Assembly (NCBI RefSeq): GCF_014201335.1
Contig: NZ_JACHEB010000014.1
Location: 62,001 to 126,000, forward strand
Reading direction: 5' to 3'
DNA: 64,000 nucleotides
DNA from: Tunturiibacter gelidiferens
Lineage (GTDB): Bacteria > Acidobacteriota > Terriglobia > Terriglobales > Acidobacteriaceae
The notes under the pieces were generated by a model, which had not been told where the DNA came from, ran no database searches, and worked only from the letters and a program-made list of their open reading frames with translations. This document shows, one piece after another, positions 43,986 to 50,796 of the stretch. Within the stretch, counting starts at the first letter, position 1. Every line of letters begins with the position of its first letter. The position numbers and the translations under genes were made by a program.

Positions 43986-44753
43986 ATGGGAATCGCAACC
44001 TCACCGCTGAATCTGGCACAGGGCAAATTGAACGTGGCCGCGCCCTATCTGATCGAACAAACTTGGGCAGACTACACCCCGGAGCAGCACGCCATCTGGA
44101 GCGAACTCGTCACCCGCCGCATGCCCCAGCTTCGTGAGCACGCCTGCCAGGAGTATCTTGACGGCTTCCAGCAGATCGGCCTCCGCGAAGATCAGCTTCC
44201 CAATCTCTCCGAGGTCAGCGCCCTCCTCCAACCGCGCACTGGCTGGCAATCCACCCCCGTCAGCGGCTTCCTCCCTGCCGATGCCTTCTTCGAGATGCTC
44301 GCCGCCCGCATGTTTCCCACCACCACCTGGCTCCGCTCGCGCGACTCGATGGAGTACACCCCGGAGCCGGACATCTTCCACGATGTCTTCGGCCACGTCC
44401 CCATGCACGCCCACCCCGTCTTCGCCGACTTCCTTGAAAGTTACGGAAAGATCTGCGCCCGCCTCACCGATCCGGTAGCGCTTGAGCGCATGGGCCGCCT
44501 CTTCTGGTTCACCGTCGAGTTCGGCCTTATCCGCCAGAACGGCGAGATCAAGGTCTACGGCAGCGGCCTCATCTCCTCCCATGGCGAATGTACCCGGGTT
44601 CTCGCCGGCGGCTGCGAAGTGAAAGACTTCAACCTCGACTCGGTCCTCGACCAGGAGTTCCAGACCAGCGAGATGCAACCCGTGCTCTACGCCGTCGAGT
44701 CATTCGACCAGATCTACGAAGCCACCAAGCAGGCCGAAAGCCGACTGGCCTAG
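43986..44753 (+). CDS. phhA: Phenylalanine 4-monooxygenase
   Basis: A 255-residue monomeric-type aromatic amino acid hydroxylase that converts phenylalanine to tyrosine using Fe(II) and a pterin. The iron ligands are the two His of PDIFHDVFGHVPMHAHP and the Glu of LFWFTVEFGLI. The N-terminal TWADYTPEQHAIW and the GLISSHGECTRVL stretch match bacterial PhhA. No regulatory ACT domain is present, as usual for bacteria. The gene is a single unit bounded by terminators on both sides. Confidence 0.94.
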   Translation: MGIATSPLNLAQGKLNVAAPYLIEQTWADYTPEQHAIWSELVTRRMPQLREHACQEYLDGFQQIGLREDQLPNLSEVSALLQPRTGWQSTPVSGFLPADAFFEMLAARMFPTTTWLRSRDSMEYTPEPDIFHDVFGHVPMHAHPVFADFLESYGKICARLTDPVALERMGRLFWFTVEFGLIRQNGEIKVYGSGLISSHGECTRVLAGGCEVKDFNLDSVLDQEFQTSEMQPVLYAVESFDQIYEATKQAESRLA

Positions 44754-44799
44754 GAAGGCTGGAGTCTGAGTTTCTGGTATGTCGTATTAAAGAAAAATA

Positions 44800-44827
44800 G
44801 CTGCTGGCACAAAGCCAGCAGCCATTT
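44800..44827. terminator. Bidirectional terminator between phhA and glycine-rich gene
   Basis: GCTGCTGGC (44800-44808), loop ACAAA, GCCAGCAGC (44814-44822), flanked by an A-run (AGAAAAATA) and CATTTTC. It serves phhA on the plus strand and the converging glycine-rich gene on the minus strand. Confidence 0.85.
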
Positions 44828-44849
44828 TCATAGGTCAACCGACGAACAG

Positions 44850-45395
44850 TTACCGGTGTCCGCCACCGCCGTGACCGCCGCCACCACCGTGGAATCCACC
44901 GCCGCCGCCACCACCGTGGAATCCGCCACCACCACCACCGCCGTGGTATCCGCCACCGCCACCGCCGCCGTGGTATCCGCCGCCAACAGACGCTCCCCGG
45001 TATCCGCCACCATAGCCGCCGTGATACCCACCGGCGTAGCCGCCCCGGTATCCATAGCCACCACGATAGCCATAGCCTACGCCGCCACGGTAGCCGTATC
45101 CGCCACGGTATCCATAGCCCCAGCCGCCGCGGTAACCATAGTAGCCGCCACGGTACCAGGGGCCGGCACCAATAAAGAGACCGCCGCTAAACCAAGACGG
45201 TCCGTAGTAGCCGTAAGGTGCGCAGGCATAAGGGTAGTAGCCATAGTACCCGTAAGAGCAGGCGGGAGCAGCATAGCCGTAGCCACCGTAGACGGGGCCA
45301 CCAATGCCGACGCCCACCGACACCTGGGCATGAGAATAAGGTGCCGCCGGAACGATCAGGATGGCGAATAAAGCGAGATAGCGTAGAAAGCGCAT
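44850..45395 (-). CDS. Exported glycine/tyrosine-rich repeat protein
   Basis: A 181-residue protein with a signal peptide (residues 1-23, FLRYLALFAILIVPAAPYSHA) and a mature part that is almost only Gly, Tyr, Arg and His. It carries repeats of the GYRGGYGYRGG type in the middle and of GGGGGGGFHG toward the C-terminus. Such proteins are common in acidobacterial genomes and probably form surface or matrix material. The ATG at 45395 has AGGAG eight bases upstream. Confidence 0.8.
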   Translation of the reverse strand: MRFLRYLALFAILIVPAAPYSHAQVSVGVGIGGPVYGGYGYAAPACSYGYYGYYPYACAPYGYYGPSWFSGGLFIGAGPWYRGGYYGYRGGWGYGYRGGYGYRGGVGYGYRGGYGYRGGYAGGYHGGYGGGYRGASVGGGYHGGGGGGGYHGGGGGGGFHGGGGGGGFHGGGGGHGGGGHR

Positions 45396-45785
45396 TTTCA
45401 AATCTCCTGAGCAAAGCCCAGTACGCCGTCAGGCGTCAGTGGCTCTACAGAACCCGTTCCTTGGGAGGGCCCGGCGTCCTGATTATAAGAACGCAAAACC
45501 GAAGAAAATGTTGTGCTGAGTCCTAATTTGGTGGTCGGCCTGCAAAGAATTGCGGTGGAGATCATCCAGATTCCAGCCGAGATTCCCACATTGGTAAACA
45601 GAATGAGAGGAAAAGGGAAAACAATTCGCCAATGCAGGGTAATATATTCCCAATCGCGTAAAGTTTTTACCCGAATACTGCAATGTTTGGCAGGTTCAGT
45701 TGCAATCTGATTTGGTCCACTGATTGCATCAACGTTTACGTTCGTCCAGTGATTATTAGAAGGACGAAATCTCCTAAGGTGAATT
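45396..45785. other. Divergent intergenic region between glycine-rich and PEP-CTERM genes
   Basis: About 390 bases holding the upstream regions of two divergent genes for exported proteins. A TATAAT box on the minus strand and a small hairpin (ACGCC-GTCA-GGCGT, 45423-45436) lie in the leader of the glycine-rich gene. The stretch 45500-45780 is AT-richer; I see no gene or RNA in it. Confidence 0.5.
45482..45487 (-). promoter_or_regulatory. -10 box of the glycine-rich protein gene
   Basis: A perfect TATAAT on the minus strand, about 87 bases before the ATG at 45395. A matching -35 box is weak. The implied leader of roughly 80 bases contains a small hairpin. Confidence 0.45.
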
Positions 45786-46586
45786 ATGCGTCGCTTTGTG
45801 TATCTTCTGCTCTTGGTGATCTTTGTAGGCGCATCGGCATCGTGCATCAGCGCGTCGACCGATTGCGAGCGATGGTTTGTCGCGTACCGCCGTGAACTCG
45901 CACACTCCCGCCAGGTCCAGCGCATAGCTGCAGCGAAGCGCCGCGCCAAGCTGTACGCTCAGCACAAGATGACCCCGGCTAAGCCGAAGCTGGTGCCCGC
46001 TGTCGCAAGGGGCCCTCGCATGACCCGCCCGCAAACGCTCCACCACATCAACTTGGCTTGCGGTGTTCTGCCCGATGGTGGCGGCGATGAGCCTCTCGTG
46101 GCAGAGGAAACCCCAGGTCCGTTCCACTCCGCGCTCCCTCTTGAGGATGGTCTGGATCTCCAGCCGGTCGATCTAGGCGAAATGGTCGCCTTAAACGACG
46201 TACCGCCTCCTCCTTCCTATGGGGACGTCTCACCCGAGACTCCAGGCGGCCCATCTGTCTACAACCCGGGCTACGGTGGTGGCGGTGGTGCGGCCCCCGG
46301 TGGACCAGGAAAAGGAGTGACCGCACCTCCTGGCACCCCCGGTTCTCCCAGTGGTCCCGGTTCTCCCAGTGGACCAGGTTCTCCCAGCGGTCCAGGTTCT
46401 CCCAGCGGTCCGGGTTCTCCTAGCGGACCAGGTTCTCCTAGTGGTCCGGGTTCTCCCAGCGGACCAGGTTCTCCTAGCGGACCTCCGCCGCCAATCTCGG
46501 TTGTTCCGGAACCTTCCAGCTATGTTCTGGTGCTGACTGGAATGGTGGGCGCAGCAGGCGCGATTCGCCGCAGATTCAAAGTTTAG
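45786..46586 (+). CDS. PEP-CTERM sorting-domain protein with GSPSGP repeats
   Basis: A 266-residue exported protein. It has an N-terminal signal peptide (residues 3-20), a basic middle part, a Gly-rich linker and eight GSPSGP repeats. The C-terminus is a PEP-CTERM signal: VPEPSSYVLVLTGM followed by a hydrophobic helix and IRRRFKV. PEP-CTERM proteins are processed by an exosortase, which is not encoded in this window, and are usually linked to exopolysaccharide. The collagen-like repeats suggest an extended stalk. The function is unknown. Confidence 0.8.
   Translation: MRRFVYLLLLVIFVGASASCISASTDCERWFVAYRRELAHSRQVQRIAAAKRRAKLYAQHKMTPAKPKLVPAVARGPRMTRPQTLHHINLACGVLPDGGGDEPLVAEETPGPFHSALPLEDGLDLQPVDLGEMVALNDVPPPPSYGDVSPETPGGPSVYNPGYGGGGGAAPGGPGKGVTAPPGTPGSPSGPGSPSGPGSPSGPGSPSGPGSPSGPGSPSGPGSPSGPGSPSGPPPPISVVPEPSSYVLVLTGMVGAAGAIRRRFKV
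46341..46484 (+). repeat. Eight in-frame 18-base tandem repeats (GSPSGP)
   Basis: Eight contiguous units of 18 bases beginning GGTTCTCC, differing mainly at third codon positions (AGT/AGC, CCC/CCT, GGT/GGA). They encode (Gly-Ser-Pro-Ser-Gly-Pro)8. The array is likely to vary in copy number by slippage. Confidence 0.9.
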
Positions 46587-46594
46587 CCGGCCTT

Positions 46595-47341
46595 CTAGCT
46601 ACCAGAACCTTGGTCTGGCACTTGAATGGCATGTCCGATCAGCAGGATCACGGGAGCAGGACCAACAGCTTCATCGTCGAGTTCGTCTAGAGTCGAAATG
46701 TAAACGTGCTCATCAGCCGCGGTCGCCTTGCTAATCGCAACACAGGGCGTCTCGCCCGAGATCCCGGAAGAAATTAGGTCCTGGGCGAGCGTACGAAATT
46801 TACGGCCTGGCATGTAGATCACCAGCGTGGCCTCCTCAGGGAGGGCCCCCGTCCACTTCGGCTTCAGATCCACCTTCTCCGCCGCATGATGAGCCGTCGC
46901 GAGAATCAATTTCGAAGCTGCGCTGCGATCTGTTAACGGAGTTTTTAGTCTTGCTGCCGCAGCAAACGCCGTCGTAATCCCTGGGACGATTTCGAATGGG
47001 ATTTTCGCTTCCCGCAAGGCCCCAATCTCCTCGCCAGCCCGCCCAAAGATCAGGGGATCGCCGGACTTCAGCCGAAGCACGGACCTACCCGCCTGTGCAG
47101 CCTCCAGCATAAGAACGTGGATCTCGGCTTGCGTAATACGCGGCTGCCCACAGCGCTTCCCCACTGGAATTATCTCTGCACCGACGTGGGCGAGCGAGAG
47201 AATTTCAGCGGATACCAGATCGTCCGGTAGGATCAAATCGGCGGTCTCAAGCAACCGAAGTACTCGGAGCGTAAGCAGGTTAGGATCGCCGGGACCTGCA
47301 CCTGCTAAGTAGACAGTTCCAGGCTGGGCAGCAGCGTTCAC
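46595..47341 (-). CDS. cobA: Uroporphyrinogen-III C-methyltransferase (SUMT)
   Basis: A 248-residue SAM-dependent methyltransferase that makes precorrin-2 for sirohaem. The SAM loop GAGPGDPNLLTLRVLR, the LKSGDPLIFGRAGEE motif and VPGITTAFAAAARL are all present. The start is the GTG at 47341, which overlaps the stop of the preceding gene (GTGA). It is the last gene of the sulfite reductase operon and supplies its cofactor. Confidence 0.92.
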   Translation of the reverse strand: MNAAAQPGTVYLAGAGPGDPNLLTLRVLRLLETADLILPDDLVSAEILSLAHVGAEIIPVGKRCGQPRITQAEIHVLMLEAAQAGRSVLRLKSGDPLIFGRAGEEIGALREAKIPFEIVPGITTAFAAAARLKTPLTDRSAASKLILATAHHAAEKVDLKPKWTGALPEEATLVIYMPGRKFRTLAQDLISSGISGETPCVAISKATAADEHVYISTLDELDDEAVGPAPVILLIGHAIQVPDQGSGS

Positions 47342-47979
47342 GATTTCTTCTCGGGGAGCGGATTCTTTAAAGCATGTTCGCGGGCAAGCAGGCGAGACGG
47401 GCAGGACTCGTATCCACACACTTCGCGTTGCGCCAGTTGATGAAGTAGCCACTTACGCTCTTCATTGAGCGGCTCAATCTGCGTTACCTCACGCCTCAGG
47501 TTGCCTAAGTCCGTCAGCCAATCACCAACGTCAAGCGGCAGTTGCGCGTTGATCTCTTTGCGCAACCTCTGGGCTAGCGCCGGACTTGCTCCCGCAGTCG
47601 AAATGGCGATTTGCAGATCTCCGCGCCGCACTACAGAAGGGAAGTAAAAATCGCAAAACGGCGGGTCGTCAACCGCATTGCAGAGGATGTTTTTCTCGGT
47701 CGCCTCTTTGAAAATGGCTCGGTTCACCACAGGATTATCGGTCGCTGCAACCACCAGGAACTGTGCCGTCAAGTCGCCCGCAGCATACTCCCTCTTTAGC
47801 CATTCGATCTCACCTGCAGCGGCCATGTCCGCAACGCGAGGACGCGCTTTCGGTGCAATGACCGTTACTTTAGCGTGAGCAGCCAACAGCGAATCGATCT
47901 TCGCTTCGGCCAAATTCCCGGCTCCAACGACAACACATGGCCGCGCTGCAATTTTAAGAAAAATAGGAAAGAGATCCAT
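47338..47979 (-). CDS. Precorrin-2 dehydrogenase / sirohydrochlorin ferrochelatase-type (CysG N-terminal)
   Basis: A 213-residue protein like the N-terminal half of CysG (Met8p/SirC). It begins with LFPIFLKIAARPCVVVGAGNLAEAKIDSLL, an NAD-binding Rossmann motif, followed by VVAATDNPVVNRAIF and NAVDDPPFCDFYFPS. It oxidises precorrin-2 to sirohydrochlorin and may insert iron. It lies 9 bases after the sulfite reductase stop and overlaps cobA by 4 bases. Confidence 0.9.
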   Translation of the reverse strand: MDLFPIFLKIAARPCVVVGAGNLAEAKIDSLLAAHAKVTVIAPKARPRVADMAAAGEIEWLKREYAAGDLTAQFLVVAATDNPVVNRAIFKEATEKNILCNAVDDPPFCDFYFPSVVRRGDLQIAISTAGASPALAQRLRKEINAQLPLDVGDWLTDLGNLRREVTQIEPLNEERKWLLHQLAQREVCGYESCPSRLLAREHALKNPLPEKKS

Positions 47980-47988
47980 CGAACTAGG

Positions 47989-49713
47989 TTACTCTCCCGG
48001 CGCAAAACGGCCAGCGCCAACCGGCGGAGCATCGCGGTCGACTGGCTCGACAACTGTACCTGCAAGCTGAGCGCGTAGACTATCGTCATCCATGCGAGCG
48101 AAGTAGGCACGCAGGTCTTCTTCCGGTTGACGCGCTGCGAGATAACCCCGCAACAGCCGCTCAATTGCGTCCGGTACATCGTCTGCGGCGGCTCGATAGC
48201 CCAGCGGACGGGCCGTTCGTGCAAACCTACCCACCGCCCCCCCCACGCAAAAATAGAAGGCGTCTACAGTCTTCCCGTCTTTTTTTAACTTCTTGCCCTC
48301 GAGGCCGATGTCAGCGATCCAATGCTGTCCGCAGCTATTGGTGCAACCTGTTACGTGTAATTTGATCTGCTGATCGAACGCCGGAAGTCGCTCTTCCATT
48401 TCACTGACCAACCACTTCGAAAAGCTCTTCGTCTCTGCAATCGCCAGCTTGCAAAACTCAGTTCCGGTGCAGGCGATCGCCCCGCGCCAGAAAGCTGAAA
48501 CATCCACCTGCAATCCCATCCCATTGAGCGCCACAACCAGATCCGCGGTCTTCGCGTGTGGCACGTTCGCGATGAGAATATTCTGCATGATCGTCGTGCG
48601 CAACTCACCGCTGCCATACTGTTCAGCCAGTTCGGCCAATTGATGAAGCTGCTCACCTGAGATGCGTCCACGCAGAACACTGGCGCCCACCGAAGACAAT
48701 CCAAGCTGTTTCTGCGGCGCGACGCCAATATGATCGCGATAGATATCGTCAGGAACCACATCTTCGCTGACAGGACTTGGATCCAATCTGTACCCAAGCT
48801 TAGCTTCGATCGCTTCGAGAAAGGACTCCGCCGTCCAGCCGTGACGCATAAAGAGATACTTAATGCGAGCCCTGGCGCGGTTTTCACGAAGCTCCTGCTG
48901 CTCGCGAAATACCTCGGCAGCGGCATGCACAGCCGCATATGCCTGATCCTGCCGGATGAATGCGGGGATACGTACCGCAAGGTGGGGCTCTGTCGAAAGA
49001 CCTCCGCCCACGCGCAACGTATAGCCGATCTCCTCCTTGCCATCGACAACCCGCTTGATTGCGGTCAGTGCAAGATCATTAATCTCTGGATAGGTGCACC
49101 ACGAAGGGCAACCGGTAACAGAGATTTTGAACTTTCTCGGCAGGTTATAAAAATCAGGATTCGCCGTCAGCTTGTGTGCGATCTCTACGGCCAGCGGAGA
49201 AGCATCGATGAGCTCATGCCCATCAATTCCTGCCAGTGGGCAGCCTGTCACGTTGCGAACTACATCCCCACATGCGCCCTTCGGGCTCAGTCCCACGGCG
49301 GTCAATGCATCGACCACCCTGGGCAACGCATCAATCGTCAGCCAGTGCAGCTGTATATTTTGCCGCGTCGTGATGTCTGCAAGATTTCGAGCGTACTGCT
49401 TTGTAAGATCAGCTATGACGCGCAACTGTGAACTGTTGAGGATGCCGTTTGGCAGGCCGATACGCATCATGAAGTATTCGGTGGCCTTCCCCTCGCCGCC
49501 GACACCTCCGGTGGCTCCGACGCCATCCCCTTGCGTATAAATGCCCCACCATTTGAAGTAGAGCCCAGCCCACTCCGGAAGTACGGACTCACGTCCATCC
49601 CGGGCAAATTGCCGAACTTCCTCCCATGCCTCCCACGGATTTTTTGCCAGCTTCAAACGCTCGGACTTCTGTGCTTTGGTCTCTTTTACGGGGGAAGCGA
49701 TGGGGGTGCCCAT
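47989..49713 (-). CDS. Ferredoxin-dependent sulfite/nitrite reductase
   Basis: A 574-residue sirohaem/[4Fe-4S] reductase of the NirA/Sir type that takes six electrons from ferredoxin to reduce sulfite to sulfide (or nitrite to ammonia). The cluster ligands are Cys415 and Cys421 (ACTGTEFCK) and Cys457 and Cys461 (GCTNSCG). The N-terminal half repeats the fold with TGCPLAGID and TGCPSWCTYPEINDL. I chose the ATG at 49713 because AAGGA lies upstream with good spacing. Clustering with sirohaem genes fits either substrate; the cysteine-rich leader upstream favours sulfite and cysteine synthesis. Confidence 0.9.
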   Translation of the reverse strand: MGTPIASPVKETKAQKSERLKLAKNPWEAWEEVRQFARDGRESVLPEWAGLYFKWWGIYTQGDGVGATGGVGGEGKATEYFMMRIGLPNGILNSSQLRVIADLTKQYARNLADITTRQNIQLHWLTIDALPRVVDALTAVGLSPKGACGDVVRNVTGCPLAGIDGHELIDASPLAVEIAHKLTANPDFYNLPRKFKISVTGCPSWCTYPEINDLALTAIKRVVDGKEEIGYTLRVGGGLSTEPHLAVRIPAFIRQDQAYAAVHAAAEVFREQQELRENRARARIKYLFMRHGWTAESFLEAIEAKLGYRLDPSPVSEDVVPDDIYRDHIGVAPQKQLGLSSVGASVLRGRISGEQLHQLAELAEQYGSGELRTTIMQNILIANVPHAKTADLVVALNGMGLQVDVSAFWRGAIACTGTEFCKLAIAETKSFSKWLVSEMEERLPAFDQQIKLHVTGCTNSCGQHWIADIGLEGKKLKKDGKTVDAFYFCVGGAVGRFARTARPLGYRAAADDVPDAIERLLRGYLAARQPEEDLRAYFARMDDDSLRAQLAGTVVEPVDRDAPPVGAGRFAPGE

Positions 49714-49740
49714 GATGAGTATCCTTTGGTCTGCGATAGA

Positions 49741-49770
49741 AACAAGAAAGCCCACTGTGTGTCAGTGGGC
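49741..49770 (-). terminator. Putative attenuator hairpin upstream of sulfite reductase
   Basis: On the minus strand GCCCACTG-ACACA-CAGTGGGC forms a perfect 8-base stem (49750-49770), directly followed by the T-rich TTTCTTGTTTC. It lies in the leader, 29 bases after the stop of the cysteine-rich short gene and 28 bases before the sulfite reductase ATG. Its position makes it a likely regulated intrinsic terminator. Confidence 0.7.
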
Positions 49771-49796
49771 GCTGTTGACTTTGCTGAGAGAATCGA

Positions 49797-49813
49797 GACT
49801 TATTGGGTAAGTC
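49797..49813 (-). promoter_or_regulatory. Leader hairpin overlapping the stop of the cysteine-rich ORF
   Basis: GACTTA-CCCAA-TAAGTC on the minus strand is a perfect 6-base stem that includes the TAA stop of the leader peptide. A ribosome reaching the stop codon would melt it, while one stalled upstream at Cys codons would not, so it may serve as a timing or pause hairpin. Confidence 0.5.
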
Positions 49814-49898
49814 CACGACATGAGCAAAGGCAACGACGCACGCAGTTGTGACAACACGCGCGACAAGCCAGTGACATTCGTGGAGACGTACTCACCAT
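49800..49898 (-). CDS. Cysteine-rich leader peptide (predicted attenuator ORF)
   Basis: A 32-codon reading frame, ATG at 49898 to TAA at 49800, encoding seven Cys at positions 12, 15, 16, 19, 23, 25 and 27 (core ACRACCHNC, then RRCLCSC). An internal in-frame ATG at 49877 would give 25 residues. There is no ribosome-binding site, but the ATG at 49898 falls exactly six bases after a -10 box, so the mRNA would be leaderless. It precedes a terminator-like hairpin and the sulfite reductase/sirohaem operon. Polycysteine leaderless short ORFs acting as cysteine-sensing attenuators are known from mycobacteria; this one matches that design. A small zinc-binding protein is the main alternative. Confidence 0.7.
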   Translation of the reverse strand: MVSTSPRMSLACRACCHNCVRRCLCSCRGLTQ

Positions 49899-49904
49899 AC
49901 TCTG

Positions 49905-49933
49905 AGGTTAGTTGCACGAGAAGCGCACGTCAA
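49905..49933 (-). promoter_or_regulatory. Predicted sigma70 promoter of the sulfite reductase operon
   Basis: On the minus strand, TTGACG (49933-49928), a 17-base spacer and TAACCT (49910-49905). Six bases (CAGAGT) separate the -10 box from the ATG at 49898, so transcription should begin at or within a base or two of that A. Confidence 0.6.
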
Positions 49934-50007
49934 GGCCGAGAAGTCCTGTCAGCTCTAAAAATCGCTTTTAGGTCGCTCGCCGTAACGTCATCCCACGACC
50001 CGAAAAC

Positions 50008-50682
50008 TCAGTCTGCCTCAGCGAGCGAGAGCTTGTGCCGCACATCGGAGCCGCGAACCCAGAAGATCACGTCCTCGGCAATATTGGTGGCGTGGTCCGC
50101 TGCTCGCTCCAGGTTACGCGAGATGATGATCGCATTCAGTGCCTGTCCGCTAACCACCGGGTGTTGCTGCATTACCTCAATCAGCTCGTTCTGAACATCG
50201 CGATTCATGTCGTCGATCTCATCGTCCATCGCAAGTACAGACTCTGCCAGCTTGGCGTCGGCCTCCAGCAGCGATTGAATTGCGCGTCGAATCATGACCC
50301 CAACCTTCTCGCCCATATCCGGAATATCGATCGGCAGAGAGATCTTCGGCGACTCATGCAGGTATTGAGTTCTCGAAGCGATATTGGTGGCTTGGTCCCC
50401 AATCCGCTCCAGATCGCCGTTGATCTTGATCACTGACAGTATGAAGCGGAGATCGATCGCCATCGGTTGTTCTTTGGCGAGCAGGTCGTAAGCCATCTCA
50501 TCTACGTCACGTTCAGCCGTATTAATCGCCGCTTCAATCTCCTTCACGTGGTCGCAAAGACTCATATCCCCAGTCAGATAGGCCTCCAACGACAACGAAA
50601 GAGCCTGCTGCGAGAGCGCCGCCATGGCGAGAAGCTTGTCTTTGAGAGCTGCAAGTTGCAATTGAAAGTTAATGCGGGGCAT
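50008..50682 (-). CDS. phoU: Phosphate transport regulator PhoU
   Basis: A 224-residue protein of two PhoU three-helix repeats, each with the metal-binding E/DxxxD pattern (for example EAAINTAERDVDEMAYDLL and DDEIDDMNRDVQNELIEVM). PhoU links the Pst phosphate transporter to the PhoR kinase and prevents phosphate-starvation signalling when phosphate is plentiful. Pst and PhoBR genes are not in the window. I chose the ATG at 50682 because GAAGGA lies seven bases upstream and the family N-terminus starts there. Confidence 0.93.
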   Translation of the reverse strand: MPRINFQLQLAALKDKLLAMAALSQQALSLSLEAYLTGDMSLCDHVKEIEAAINTAERDVDEMAYDLLAKEQPMAIDLRFILSVIKINGDLERIGDQATNIASRTQYLHESPKISLPIDIPDMGEKVGVMIRRAIQSLLEADAKLAESVLAMDDEIDDMNRDVQNELIEVMQQHPVVSGQALNAIIISRNLERAADHATNIAEDVIFWVRGSDVRHKLSLAEAD

Positions 50683-50796
50683 CGGCGAATCCTTCTTTAC
50701 ACTTCGTCCCACTATTGTGACGGAAATAAAGCGAAGAAACCATAAATATCGCTTCCTCGAATAGAGGGAACGTACACAGTTTGGGCCACGCCCAGG

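Noticed and set aside
44850..45180. Repeats in the glycine-rich gene as a satellite or mobile element
   Set aside because: They are in-frame Gly/Tyr/His codons inside a gene with signal peptide and ribosome-binding site.
46341..46484. Tandem repeats as a CRISPR array
   Set aside because: The units are directly contiguous with no spacers and keep a reading frame coding GSPSGP.
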